NCBI RefSeq assembly: GCF_003419895.1
Contig: NZ_QPMM01000006.1
Location: forward strand, 186,001-250,000
Source: Chitinophaga silvatica
GTDB lineage: Bacteria > Bacteroidota > Bacteroidia > Chitinophagales > Chitinophagaceae
Reading direction: 5' to 3'
DNA length: 64,000 bases
Each line of letters opens with the position of its first letter. Positions within the stretch are counted from its first letter, which is position 1. The translations under genes and the position numbers were made by a program. Below the pieces are notes generated by a model. It worked only from the letters and a program-made list of their open reading frames with translations, was not told where the DNA came from and did not search any database. Shown here in pieces: positions 19,076 to 28,286 of this stretch.

Positions 19076-20584
19076 TTACGCTCTATTTACATCTTTCTTC
19101 TTTTTCATCTGCCTGATCGCCAGATACAATACCCCCGCTCCTGCCAATGCAACCAGGCTTCCAATCCCTATTCTCTTTGCCTGACGCTTATTAATTGAAG
19201 GTAATTTTAAATTTTTGGAACTGGCCGGAGCTATCTCCAATAATCCATGTAACGATAAACCGTAAATAATTTTATCGGCAACCTTTTCTACAGCACCTCC
19301 ACAAGGTTGTGGACAAAATGCTACGCCAACGCCTGCACGCATCAGCAATTCCTGGTCTCTGGAAGGATCCCCAACATAAATTATATTCTGCGCATTAATG
19401 TTATACTGCCGGTCGATATACGGAAACATATTACTTCTGCAATATTCTCCACCCTGCATAAAATATTCCGCTGCTGTAAACTCACCCGTTGCTACACTAT
19501 TTACCATATGTAATTTGTTGGCAAATACGAAATCCATCCCTAGCTTATTCTTAATATGCCTGCCAATTGTATCAAATCCATCGGTGATCAGACCAACGGC
19601 ATAGCCACGCTTTTTCAATTCCCTGACAATCTCTCTGATGCCTGGTACTAAAGGAATTGCATCTGCTATCTCCAGTAATTCAGCAATATTTCTTCCTTCA
19701 AATAACTGCGCTGCTAATTGTAATGAGGTAAGTGTATCAAATTTAGATGATCTGATATATTCCAATGTTTCTTCCTGTTCAAAGGCCAGAGCTGCACATT
19801 CGAGATAATCTGCCCTGAAAACTACCTGGTCTAAATTGAAAATAACCATCTTTTGCAGCTTATCAATAGATTCCAGAATTGAATATTCCATCTGTTCTCT
19901 GATCAGATTAATATTTCCAAGTGTCTCCAGATTTTCCTGTGGTATATTCTCTGCTTTTTTCAAAATAGTTCTGGATACTTCTCTCGACATTTTGCTGAGC
20001 TGTTCCCAGGTTTGCATAGCATTTTCTATCTTCCCTATGTTCGCTTCCACAATGCGGGCACCCGATTGATGCATGTCGATGAGGAGACCAATATCAACCC
20101 CATAATCATTCTCAAAATGAACATTGGATAGAAATGATTTGCGGGCTGCAATCATTCCGCTTAAAGGTTGTTGAAAATGTGCAAGATCGGGATACAAAAT
20201 ACTTAGCAGCGGCTTGGCCACCAATTGAGTGACCCTGCCAGCCTGCCTTTCAAAATAGGATTTGACAAAGTCGGCTTCGTCATTCTCGATAGGATTTGTA
20301 AGGAGATCAATAATGTTATCGGGGTAGGTTAATATATCTCCGTCTACATATGCTACGATGTCATATTTAGCGGCCATCATTCCTTCACGCATAGAAATTC
20401 CCTTACCTCTCTGGCTACTGGTAATAACTCTGACTTGTTCTTTCATGGCTTCTTCTACAGTGTTATCTGTAGAATTATCATCCACAACAATTACTTCAAT
20501 TCTACGTGATGTTTTCTTAACGGTTCTGATAACCTGGCGTATGGTAGCACCTTCGTTTAATACAGGAATTACGATTGATATCAT
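19076..20584 (-). CDS. Fusion: GpgS-like GT2 glycosyltransferase + SerB-like HAD domain + C-terminal membrane helix
   Basis: 502 residues. Residues 1 to about 225 are a GT-A glycosyltransferase (VVDDNSTDNT with D35/D36, metal-binding DGD 81-83). The segments GRVTQLVAKPLLSI, QPLSGMIAARK and YGVDIGLLID closely resemble glucosyl-3-phosphoglycerate synthase (GpgS, GT81 type). Residues about 245-455 are a SerB-like HAD phosphatase with motif II (LITDGF) and motif IV (GDPSRDQELL). Motif I reads FNLDQVV, so the nucleophilic Asp is Asn250 while Asp252 remains. A basic-flanked helix near 473-492 anchors the C-terminus. Product could be a glycosylglycerate or related glycoside (inference). It lies 104 bp downstream of the MsbA-like gene, perhaps co-transcribed. 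Confidence 0.8.
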   Translation of the reverse strand: MISIVIPVLNEGATIRQVIRTVKKTSRRIEVIVVDDNSTDNTVEEAMKEQVRVITSSQRGKGISMREGMMAAKYDIVAYVDGDILTYPDNIIDLLTNPIENDEADFVKSYFERQAGRVTQLVAKPLLSILYPDLAHFQQPLSGMIAARKSFLSNVHFENDYGVDIGLLIDMHQSGARIVEANIGKIENAMQTWEQLSKMSREVSRTILKKAENIPQENLETLGNINLIREQMEYSILESIDKLQKMVIFNLDQVVFRADYLECAALAFEQEETLEYIRSSKFDTLTSLQLAAQLFEGRNIAELLEIADAIPLVPGIREIVRELKKRGYAVGLITDGFDTIGRHIKNKLGMDFVFANKLHMVNSVATGEFTAAEYFMQGGEYCRSNMFPYIDRQYNINAQNIIYVGDPSRDQELLMRAGVGVAFCPQPCGGAVEKVADKIIYGLSLHGLLEIAPASSKNLKLPSINKRQAKRIGIGSLVALAGAGVLYLAIRQMKKKKDVNRA

Positions 20585-20688
20585 AGGAGTTCACTATGTT
20601 AAAAGGTTAATAAATAGTGCTGCAAAGAGCGCCTGTTGGCATTTACAAGTGCGCAACTATCAAAAACCATACCCCTATACGAATCTGG

Positions 20689-22521
20689 TTATTTGAACTC
20701 CTGCATTTCTACCAGTCTATAATATAATCCTTGTTGCTGCATTAATACTTCGTGTGTACCTTTTTCCTTGATTTCTCCTTTATCCATCACCACTATTTCA
20801 TCGGCATATTGTATAGTGCTTAAGCGATGCGCAATAACAATGGTAGTACGGTGCTGCATCAAATTATCTAATGCCGATTGTACAAGTTTCTCTGCTTCAG
20901 CATCTAATGCAGATGTAGCTTCATCAAGTATTAGAATAGGCGGGTTTTTATAAATTGCTCTTGCGATAGTAAGACGTTGACGCTGGCCTCCACTGAGTTT
21001 AGAGCCTCTGTCGCCAATCGACGTATTATATCCTTCATCGAGTTGTTCAATAAATTCATGCGCATTGGCAATCCTGGCAGCTGCAATAATTTCGTTCATA
21101 TCCGGATCAGGATCTCCGAATGCTATATTATTTACTACAGTATCATTAAATAGAATGGCTTCCTGAGATACAATGCCAATCAGCTTTCGCAGGTCATTGA
21201 GTTTTAAATCCCTTACATCGTTACCGTCTATACGTACTGAGCCATGATTTACATCATAAAACCTTGGCAGCAAATCAGCCATCGTTGATTTACCAGCTCC
21301 ACTCCTTCCGATAAGCGCTACCATTTTACCTTTGCTGATCTTAAGATTAATTCCTTTTAATACTTCCTGTTGCTCATATCGGAAATTCACATTTTCATAA
21401 ACAATTGCATCATTAAAGGAATCAATAGATTTGGCTGTAGGCTTTTCTTCTATACTCACCTCTGCATCCAGTATTTTAAATATTCTTTCGCTTGATACAA
21501 TTCCCTTTTGCATGGTGGTAATAGCTGAAGAAATATTCTTTGCCGGCTGCATGATCTGGCTGTAAAAAACCAGGTAGGTAATGAAAGTAGCGCCAGTAAG
21601 CAGATCGCTGCCATTTAAAACAAGTGTTCCTCCATATATAACAATTACAACAATGATTATTACGCCAATGATTTCTGAAATTGGAGAGGCTAGTTCACGT
21701 TGGTTGTAAATTTTCTTACTGATCTTCACAAAGCTGTTATCTACATCTGCAAATTTTTTCTTCATGAATTTTTCAGCCGTAAACGATTGAATAATTCTGA
21801 TACCACTAAGGGTTTCATCCGTAACGCTAAGAATTTTTCCTAAGAGTGTTTGGCTCGACCAGCTTTTTTGTTTTAGCTTTTTTGAAATGTATGAAAGCAA
21901 TCCGCCTGAAACAGGAAAGAAGATAATGGTGAAGATGGTTAATTTCACTGAAAGATAAAACAGTGCAATGAAGTAGCCTATAATGATAAACGGATCACGT
22001 AATAAAATCTGAATCGCACTTACTACATTGTTTTCTATCTCCTGCACGTCGTTTGTCATGGTAGACAACAGATCGCCTTTTTGTTGGGAACTATAGTAGC
22101 TGAGAGATTGTTGATTGAATTTTTCGTATAGTCGTGTACGAAGTTTTGACATCATGGTGAGTTTGAGCCGAACCATGACCCTGGCGCTCATATATCTGCC
22201 AAGGTTAGCCACGGTAATACAAATTCCTATAACGGCACAAACAAAATACAGCGCACTTTTGATGGAGCCGCTGGTTTGAATGAAATTGTAGAAGTAGTAA
22301 TTAAACAGATCTACAAAATATTGAATTGAAAATGTAAAAGTTGGATGAACCAATTCTTTAGGAACAGCTTCTACCTGCTCAAAGATGACATTTAGCAGCG
22401 GGATGAGCATTGCAAAATTTACCATTCCGAACAGGATGCCTATAAAGGTATAGATGACGTATTCGGGAAGATAGTGGTGTAGAGGAGTGGCAAATTTCAG
22501 TAATCGCTTAAATGTCTTCAT
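20689..22521 (-). CDS. MsbA-like ABC exporter (fused permease and ATPase)
   Basis: 610-residue half-transporter that works as a homodimer. The N-terminal half holds six membrane helices of the ABC type I exporter fold. The ATPase half has Walker A GRSGAGKS at 405-412, signature LSGGQ at 509-513, Walker B ILILDEATSALD and the switch His in IAHRLST. Closest in plan to lipid A/phospholipid flippases (MsbA), though many multidrug exporters look alike, so the substrate is uncertain. ATG 22521 is preceded by a -7 box. The GT/HAD fusion follows on the same strand, hinting at a shared envelope or glycolipid role. Confidence 0.88.
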   Translation of the reverse strand: MKTFKRLLKFATPLHHYLPEYVIYTFIGILFGMVNFAMLIPLLNVIFEQVEAVPKELVHPTFTFSIQYFVDLFNYYFYNFIQTSGSIKSALYFVCAVIGICITVANLGRYMSARVMVRLKLTMMSKLRTRLYEKFNQQSLSYYSSQQKGDLLSTMTNDVQEIENNVVSAIQILLRDPFIIIGYFIALFYLSVKLTIFTIIFFPVSGGLLSYISKKLKQKSWSSQTLLGKILSVTDETLSGIRIIQSFTAEKFMKKKFADVDNSFVKISKKIYNQRELASPISEIIGVIIIVVIVIYGGTLVLNGSDLLTGATFITYLVFYSQIMQPAKNISSAITTMQKGIVSSERIFKILDAEVSIEEKPTAKSIDSFNDAIVYENVNFRYEQQEVLKGINLKISKGKMVALIGRSGAGKSTMADLLPRFYDVNHGSVRIDGNDVRDLKLNDLRKLIGIVSQEAILFNDTVVNNIAFGDPDPDMNEIIAAARIANAHEFIEQLDEGYNTSIGDRGSKLSGGQRQRLTIARAIYKNPPILILDEATSALDAEAEKLVQSALDNLMQHRTTIVIAHRLSTIQYADEIVVMDKGEIKEKGTHEVLMQQQGLYYRLVEMQEFK

Positions 22522-22559
22522 TTCTCTTGAACTTTTAGCTGTTTTTCTTGAAAGTTGGA

Positions 22560-22567
22560 CAAAAATA
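22560..22567 (-). promoter_or_regulatory. -7 box of MsbA-like gene
   Basis: Minus-strand TATTTTTG fits TAnnTTTG, 38 bp before the ATG; -33 element unclear. Confidence 0.5.
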
Positions 22568-22701
22568 ACATAATTACCAGTGGAAGGGTATAATTGACAC
22601 CATACTTTGCCGGAATTGGGTTATTTTCGCGGATGACGGGGTGAAGAAAGCGACTGAGTGAGGAAAAGCCCCTGTTTAAAATATGATTAAAATTGAAAGC
22701 G

Positions 22702-23085
22702 ATGCAGGAAACTAAAAGGCAAAAACAAGTAGGACAACTGGTGCAGGAAGAACTTAGCGGTATATTCCAGCGTATTGGATTGAATGTGGTAGATGGCGGA
22801 ATGATATCAATTGCTGCAGTAAAGATGACTCCCGATTTATTGGAAGCCAAGGTTTACCTGAGCATGTTTAAGTTCAATTCTCCCCAGGAAATGTTGGATC
22901 ACATCAGAAAAGAGAGGATGGGAGAGATCAAGAAATTGTTGGGAATTGGATTAGGAAAGCATTTGCGTAGAATTCCTGAACTGAGTTTCTTCATTGATGA
23001 TACATTGGATTATGTGTTTAAGATGGAGGAATTATTTAAGAAGATTAAGGAAGACGACGCCAATATTAAAGGAGAGAATAAATAA
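22702..23085 (+). CDS. rbfA: Ribosome-binding factor A
   Basis: Small KH-fold factor for late 30S subunit maturation, 127 residues. The start is ATG 22702 (MQETKRQKQVGQLVQEE); a TTG three codons earlier is less likely. Typical features: the N-terminal helix R-Q-x-x-V-G-x-x-I/V-Q-E-E-L pattern, the SIAAVKMTPDLLEAKVYLS strand-helix, and the C-terminal LRRIPELSFFIDDTLDYV segment. It is 14 bp ahead of the LolC/E-like gene and likely co-transcribed with it. Confidence 0.93.
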   Translation: MQETKRQKQVGQLVQEELSGIFQRIGLNVVDGGMISIAAVKMTPDLLEAKVYLSMFKFNSPQEMLDHIRKERMGEIKKLLGIGLGKHLRRIPELSFFIDDTLDYVFKMEELFKKIKEDDANIKGENK

Positions 23086-23099
23086 TCAATATTGGATTC

Positions 23100-24323
23100 A
23101 TGGTTTGGCAATTTGCTTCCCGCTATTTCAAAGCTAAAAAATCAACCAATGCCATAAATATTATTGCATGGGTGAGCGTGGTGGCTATTGCTGTGGGTAC
23201 TGGGGCGCTCATTATTGTTTTGAGTGTTTTCAATGGCTTTGAAGAATTAGTAAAGTCTTTATACTCCTCATTTTATCCGGCTATCAAGGTAATCCCTGCT
23301 ACCGGGAAAACCATTTTATTAACCCCGGAGCAACTGAATGAAATTAAATCCATTCCCGGGGTGGCCCATTATTCAGAAGTAATTGAAGAAAGGGCGGTAT
23401 TGAGATATGGCGATGAGCCTACCATAGCCATTCTGAAGGGGGTTGATAGTAATTATAATGAAGTTACAGACGTTAAAAGTAACATCGTCAGAGGGCGTTT
23501 CGATACGGGCGATTCGGTTGCTTACAGGGCGGTACTTGGATTAGAGCTTGAGGGCGCTATGGAAGTAGATGTGGTGCACAGTCTTGCTCCTATTACTGTT
23601 TATTTGCCCCGGCGAAATGTAACTACCATTGTTACGCCCGAAGATGCCCTGAATAATGGTGTATTATATCCTGTTGGCACTTTTGCCATTCAGCAAGAGT
23701 TTAACAGTAAGTTTGTAATCACGAATATCGACTTCCTGAGGGGATTACTGGAGTTTGGACCTACAGAGATGTCGGCTTTGGAGATGTCTCTTACTAAAGG
23801 AACAAATGATAATAAAGTAAAATCAGCATTAGAACATATTTTGGGCGAAAAGTATGTTGTTCAGACTCGATTTGAGCAAAATCGGTCTTTATATTCTATC
23901 ATGAATGTAGAGAAATGGGCAGTATATGTGATCCTGACTTTCATAATGATAATAGCAGCATTTAACATGATAGGTTCGCTGTATATGCTGGTAATGGAGA
24001 AGGAAAGGGATATTACGATCTTAAAGGCTATGGGGGCAAAGAAATCGTTAGTGATGCGAATTTTTCTGGCAGAAGGATTAATTATAGCCGGTATAGGAAC
24101 GGGAATTGGTTTTGGGATAGCAATATTATTTTGTTTGCTGCAACAACATTTTGGATTTATAAAATTGGAAGGAACATCATTCGTGGTCGACTCTTATCCG
24201 GTAAGTATGCACCTTGCAGATTTTGTGTTGGTGTTTATAACGATATTGATTATTGGAGTGGGGGCAAGTTGGTATCCGGCCAGGAGAGCCGCGAAAGAAG
24301 CGATGTCATTAAAGTCGACATAA
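23100..24323 (+). CDS. LolC/LolE-like FtsX-family permease
   Basis: 407-residue inner-membrane protein of the FtsX/MacB-PCD type, as in lipoprotein-releasing LolC/E. The N-terminus (ASRYFKAKKSTNAINIIAWVS) is the family hallmark, followed by a first helix (VVAIAVGTGALIIVLSVFNG), a large periplasmic domain, then three helices in the C-terminal FtsX domain (about 275-395) and a basic end (WYPARRAAKEAM). LolC/E pairs with the ATPase LolD, which is not adjacent here. It probably helps release lipoproteins from the inner membrane (family inference). ATG 23100, 14 bp after rbfA; a terminator follows. Confidence 0.88.
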   Translation: MVWQFASRYFKAKKSTNAINIIAWVSVVAIAVGTGALIIVLSVFNGFEELVKSLYSSFYPAIKVIPATGKTILLTPEQLNEIKSIPGVAHYSEVIEERAVLRYGDEPTIAILKGVDSNYNEVTDVKSNIVRGRFDTGDSVAYRAVLGLELEGAMEVDVVHSLAPITVYLPRRNVTTIVTPEDALNNGVLYPVGTFAIQQEFNSKFVITNIDFLRGLLEFGPTEMSALEMSLTKGTNDNKVKSALEHILGEKYVVQTRFEQNRSLYSIMNVEKWAVYVILTFIMIIAAFNMIGSLYMLVMEKERDITILKAMGAKKSLVMRIFLAEGLIIAGIGTGIGFGIAILFCLLQQHFGFIKLEGTSFVVDSYPVSMHLADFVLVFITILIIGVGASWYPARRAAKEAMSLKST

Positions 24324-24349
24324 TTTATTTTAAATCGATAATAGTTCTA

Positions 24350-24388
24350 TAAAATAGGGCTGACCAATATTTGGTCAGCCCTATTTTA
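24350..24388. terminator. Bidirectional terminator
   Basis: Perfect 18-bp arms (TAAAATAGGGCTGACCAA and complement) around a 3-nt loop, between the converging permease and transketolase genes. Confidence 0.93.
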
Positions 24389-24407
24389 TTTATAGCAATA
24401 AAATGAT

Positions 24408-25244
24408 TTAGTAATCACCTAAAGTTTCTGGTAATTGAGCTAATGCTTTAGCCAGTTGTTCATCGCTAGGAGCGATACCATGCCATTCGTGATGACCTTC
24501 CATAAAGTCAACCCCTTGGCCCATCACAGTTTTCATCATGATAGCAATAGGTTTTCCTTTACCAGCGAGTGCTTTAGCTTTTTCTAAAACAGCCACTACG
24601 TCATCCATATCGTTACCGTTCATATGTAAGACTTCCCAACCGAATACCTGGAATTTTGCGCCAACGTCTCCGAGGCCTGCAACATCTTCGGTGGTACCAT
24701 CGATTTGCTGACCGTTCAGATCTACGGTTACGATTAAGTTGTCGACTTTATTATGAGGAGCAAAGATTAATGCTTCCCAGATTTGTCCTTCTTCCAGTTC
24801 ACCATCACCAGTCAGGCAGAAGACAAGATTTTTATCGTTGTTTAATTTTTTCGTTAGGGCGGCACCGATAGCCACGCTGATACCCTGACCAAGAGAACCT
24901 GAAGCGATACGGATACCTGGCAGGTGCTCGTGTGTAGTAGGATGACCTTGCAAACGGCTATTCAGTTTACGGAAAGAACCTAGTTCCTGAACCGGAAAGT
25001 AACCTGAACGGGCAAGTGCACTATAAAACACCGGAGAGATGTGACCGTTAGAGAGGAAGAATACATCCTGGTTTTTACCATCCATATCAAATGGAGCAGG
25101 TTGATGATCCATTACCTTGAAATAAAGAGCCGTAAGAAAATCTGCACACCCTAAAGATCCGCCTGGGTGGCCGCTTTGAACGCCATGAACCATTCTTACA
25201 ATATCCCGTCTGATCTGGGTAGCTATATCTTTGAGCTGTGGCAT
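24408..25244 (-). CDS. Transketolase, N-terminal (TPP-binding) subunit
   Basis: 278-residue N-terminal half of a split transketolase of the pentose phosphate pathway. Present: substrate/TPP residues GVQSGHPGGSLG near 21-32, the SNGH segment, GSLGQGISVAIG, and the TPP motif GDGELEEGQIWEAL with the downstream N of VDLNGQ. The C-terminal pyrimidine-binding half needed for activity is normally the next gene, but here a terminator lies on one side and a divergent gene on the other, so the partner must be elsewhere. ATG 25244, with a -7 box upstream. Confidence 0.93.
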   Translation of the reverse strand: MPQLKDIATQIRRDIVRMVHGVQSGHPGGSLGCADFLTALYFKVMDHQPAPFDMDGKNQDVFFLSNGHISPVFYSALARSGYFPVQELGSFRKLNSRLQGHPTTHEHLPGIRIASGSLGQGISVAIGAALTKKLNNDKNLVFCLTGDGELEEGQIWEALIFAPHNKVDNLIVTVDLNGQQIDGTTEDVAGLGDVGAKFQVFGWEVLHMNGNDMDDVVAVLEKAKALAGKGKPIAIMMKTVMGQGVDFMEGHHEWHGIAPSDEQLAKALAQLPETLGDY

Positions 25245-25266
25245 GATAGTTGTGTTTTTAGAGCCG

Positions 25267-25274
25267 CAAAACTA
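25267..25274 (-). promoter_or_regulatory. -7 box of transketolase gene
   Basis: Minus-strand TAGTTTTG fits TAnnTTTG, 22 bp from the ATG, back to back with the divergent promoter at 25381. Confidence 0.55.
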
Positions 25275-25380
25275 ATAGATTTTATAAGAATTTGTGGCGG
25301 TTGTTATTTTTTTTGCGCTTCCAAAGTATTCAAAAAATTGAAATTTTTAAGGGTTTCTTTTCATATTTGATTGAAATTAA

Positions 25381-25388
25381 TATCTTTG
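25381..25388 (+). promoter_or_regulatory. -7 box of MraY/WecA-type gene
   Basis: TATCTTTG fits TAnnTTTG exactly, 18 bp upstream of ATG 25407. This makes the in-frame ATG at 25371 unlikely as the start, since it lies upstream of the box. Confidence 0.6.
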
Positions 25389-25406
25389 TACTATCAAGCC
25401 CCACCA

Positions 25407-26549
25407 ATGGAGAATGTATTAATTGCTACCGTCCTAAGTTTTGTGGTAACCTATTTTTCAATTCCAATACTAATCAAAGTCGCGGAATTAAAGCATTTAT
25501 ACGACGAGCCGGACGAAAGAAAAACCCATAAACAGCGTATACCTACGCTGGGAGGAATCGGATTTTTTTCCGGTTTCATCATTGCTTCAGCTATCTGTGT
25601 ACCTGCTGTGGCAAATTCCCCGTTCCAGTATATGATGGCTGCTTTCTTTATCATTTTCATGGTTGGAATGAAGGATGATTTAGTAGGTCTGTCACCGTTA
25701 AAGAAATTAATTGGACAATTAGCCGCGTCATTTGCCATTATCTATCTAGGTAATTTGCAAATAACAAGCATGTACGGAGTACTGGGCATTCATACACTTC
25801 CTCCTAATGTAAGCCTGATCTTCACTTACTTTACTTTTATTGTTGTAATTAATGCATTCAATCTGATTGATGGAGTGGATGGGCATGCTGGTAGTATAGG
25901 CTTACTCGTGAGTGCTGTATTGGGTGCTTATTTCCTTCACGTTGGTGAAGTTACTTATGCGGTAATAGGATTTGCAATGGCCGGAGGCTTAGCAAGTTTC
26001 CTTATATATAATATCTCTCCTGCCAGAATTTTCATGGGCGATACAGGATCACTGCTTATTGGCCTGGTCAATGCTGTCTTAGTCCTGAAGTTCATTGAAG
26101 TGGCAGGTAACCCTGCCGCCAAGATGCCAATTGCATCTACTCCGGCAGTAGCGTTTGCCATCCTGATAGTACCTTTATTCGATACATTAAGGGTTTTTGC
26201 TGTAAGGATGTTACAAGGCAGATCGCCTTTCTCGGCAGACAGAAATCATATTCACCACTATCTGCTAGATTTAAGATTAAACCACAGACAAACTACCCTG
26301 GTATCTGTTGCCATCAACGCATCTTATATCCTTGGCGCCTTTATCTTACAAGGTCTTGGTGCTACATTACTACTGATGGTGGTTATAGGGTCTGCTACTT
26401 TCTTTACCGGGTTACTATATGTTTCCCGCAAGAAAAAGATTGCTGCAGCTCAATTGGTACCAGAGCCGGTAGTCCAACCCATTACAACTGTTAAGGATAC
26501 CAATAAGATCCTTCGGGTTACTACAAACGGAGTATTACAAGATAAATAA
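25407..26549 (+). CDS. MraY/WecA-family polyprenyl-phosphate GlcNAc-1-phosphate transferase
   Basis: Integral membrane enzyme that transfers a sugar-1-phosphate from a UDP-sugar to undecaprenyl phosphate, the first step of a surface polysaccharide or glycan. 380 residues from ATG 25407, about ten or eleven helices. Family residues: K-D-D with D90/D91 (GMKDDLVGL), NAFNLIDGVDG with D155 and D158, FMGDTGS with D212, and the HIHH loop (SADRNHIHHYL), which is typical of the WecA branch rather than MraY. Unusual for a glycan-initiating enzyme, no glycosyltransferases lie beside it. The C-terminal 30 residues are a hydrophilic tail. Confidence 0.9.
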   Translation: MENVLIATVLSFVVTYFSIPILIKVAELKHLYDEPDERKTHKQRIPTLGGIGFFSGFIIASAICVPAVANSPFQYMMAAFFIIFMVGMKDDLVGLSPLKKLIGQLAASFAIIYLGNLQITSMYGVLGIHTLPPNVSLIFTYFTFIVVINAFNLIDGVDGHAGSIGLLVSAVLGAYFLHVGEVTYAVIGFAMAGGLASFLIYNISPARIFMGDTGSLLIGLVNAVLVLKFIEVAGNPAAKMPIASTPAVAFAILIVPLFDTLRVFAVRMLQGRSPFSADRNHIHHYLLDLRLNHRQTTLVSVAINASYILGAFILQGLGATLLLMVVIGSATFFTGLLYVSRKKKIAAAQLVPEPVVQPITTVKDTNKILRVTTNGVLQDK

Positions 26550-26602
26550 TCGTTTTTTATAATTTACGGTTAGCATTTCCCTGCCTATTCTCAGATCGTT
26601 AC

Positions 26603-26633
26603 TTTGACGATTAAAAGAAAACCTGTAGGTTTG
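26603..26633 (+). promoter_or_regulatory. frr promoter, full consensus
   Basis: TTTG (26603-26606), 19-bp spacer, TAGGTTTG (26626-26633): an ideal Bacteroidota housekeeping promoter, 22 bp before the frr ATG. Confidence 0.85.
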
Positions 26634-26655
26634 CACGCACTTAACTTTATATGTT

Positions 26656-27219
26656 ATGCAAGACGATCTAACGCTTATCATTGAAGATGCTGCAAGCACA
26701 ATGACGAAAGCTCTAACACACCTGGAGCAGGAGCTTACAAAAATCAGAGCAGGAAAGGCTAATCCACAGATTCTGGATGGTATTACTGTTGACTACTACG
26801 GTGCACCTACCGCCCTCAATCAAGTTGCTAACGTAAGTGTGGCCGATGCTCGTACTCTTACTATACAACCATGGGAGAAAAATATGCTGCAACCTATCGA
26901 AAGGGCTATCATCGCAGCTAACATCGGTATTAACCCTCAAAACGATGGTGTAATCATCCGCTTATTTTTACCTCCTCTCACCGAAGAACGCAGAAAAGAA
27001 TTCGTAAAAAGAGTAAATAACGAAGGAGAGCAGGCTAAAGTGGCTATTCGCAATATCCGCAGAGATGCTATCGAATCAATTAAAAAGCTTCAGAAAGATG
27101 GATTGAGCGAAGACAGCGCTAAAGATGCAGAAGCGGACATTCAGCAATTAACCGACAAAAACATCGTGTTGGTTGATAAACATTGTGATGTTAAGGAGAA
27201 AGAGATCATGGCAATCTAA
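26656..27219 (+). CDS. frr: Ribosome recycling factor
   Basis: 187-residue factor that, with EF-G, splits post-termination ribosomes. The full length and hallmark segments are present: LTKIRAGKANPQILDGITVDYYG, TIQPWEKNML, IGINPQNDGVIIRLFLPPLTEERR and the C-terminal helix with RNIRRDAIESIKKLQKDG. pyrH usually precedes frr in other genomes but not here; frr has its own promoter and terminator. Confidence 0.97.
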   Translation: MQDDLTLIIEDAASTMTKALTHLEQELTKIRAGKANPQILDGITVDYYGAPTALNQVANVSVADARTLTIQPWEKNMLQPIERAIIAANIGINPQNDGVIIRLFLPPLTEERRKEFVKRVNNEGEQAKVAIRNIRRDAIESIKKLQKDGLSEDSAKDAEADIQQLTDKNIVLVDKHCDVKEKEIMAI

Positions 27220-27244
27220 TTAAACGTTTTCCTACTTATAAAGT

Positions 27245-27287
27245 AAAAAATCGGTTGTTTCTACACTGTAGAGGCAACCGATTTTGT
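27245..27287. terminator. Bidirectional terminator frr / DMT exporter
   Basis: AAAATCGGTTG(TT/CC)TCTACA arms with one two-base mismatch, T-rich on both outer sides, between converging genes. Confidence 0.8.
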
Positions 27288-27288
27288 T

Positions 27289-28170
27289 TTAATGACCTTT
27301 TTTACTCGCCAGATTCACTAAATACACTCCCGCAAGTATAATCAACATACTGATAATCTGCACCCAGTTTATACTTTCATGAGCTACAAGCCCCCATCCC
27401 ACTGCTACTATTGGTAATGCGTAAGCAACCATCGATGCCAGTACTGAACCGGCCCGTTTTATCAATAAAAAGAATAATACTGCTGCAACTCCGGTACCCA
27501 TTACTCCAAGCACCAAACCTGCGCTTAACGAGCGCCAGGGCGCATTTGCTGTGGCAAATTGAGGAAAAAAATCACTAAACCATAGAATCGGGAAAGTAAT
27601 TAGTCCACAAAAAAACATGGCTATGCTCCCCAATTGAATAGAAGAAAAACCCTTCAGATGATGATGTACCAGGCTAATATTAACTCCATAACTGATTGTA
27701 GCCAGTATTACAAGAAAAGCATAGTACCAATGATGGTTTGCACTTATCCCTTTTGAGGTGAATAATAAAACCACACCTGCCAATCCTACGAATATACCTG
27801 TAAGCTGTTCTTTACGAAATGGGCTTTTAAAGATCAGAATTCCAGAAAGTAGCGCCATTAATGGTGTAAGCGCATTCATAATACCAGCTAATGAACTGTC
27901 GATCTCTGTTTCTGCAATACAGAACAGAAAAGCAGGTATACCATTGCCCAATAATCCTGAAAGAAAGATCACGGGTAGCTTGTTTTTCGGGGTTTGTTTT
28001 AATGCTTTTGGCAAAAATGGCAATAGCGCTAATCCAGCTGCTACGAGTCGCAGACTGGCAACCTGGTAAGAGGTAAAGGCCTCTAAACCTATTTTCATTA
28101 AAATAAAAGAGCTGCCCCAGGTAAGAGATAACAAAACAAAAACTCCCCAGTTAGCAAATCGTTGATCCAT
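27289..28170 (-). CDS. DMT-superfamily (EamA) transporter
   Basis: 293-residue permease with ten hydrophobic helices arranged as two EamA repeats, as in metabolite exporters of the drug/metabolite transporter superfamily. ATG 28170 (MDQRFANWGVFVLLSLTWGS) is the natural start; the WGSSF motif at the end of the first helix is characteristic. A second copy of the repeat begins near residue 150. Substrate cannot be told from sequence; amino acids are common for the family. Single-gene unit. Confidence 0.88.
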   Translation of the reverse strand: MDQRFANWGVFVLLSLTWGSSFILMKIGLEAFTSYQVASLRLVAAGLALLPFLPKALKQTPKNKLPVIFLSGLLGNGIPAFLFCIAETEIDSSLAGIMNALTPLMALLSGILIFKSPFRKEQLTGIFVGLAGVVLLFTSKGISANHHWYYAFLVILATISYGVNISLVHHHLKGFSSIQLGSIAMFFCGLITFPILWFSDFFPQFATANAPWRSLSAGLVLGVMGTGVAAVLFFLLIKRAGSVLASMVAYALPIVAVGWGLVAHESINWVQIISMLIILAGVYLVNLASKKGH

Positions 28171-28286
28171 GATATTTGATTCAGGATACAAAAGTGCGGG
28201 GATTCGGATTGACTAACAAAATATAAATTCGCAATGCAACAGTTATGGACTGATTTTGTTAAATTTAGTTATAAGAATGCTCTATT

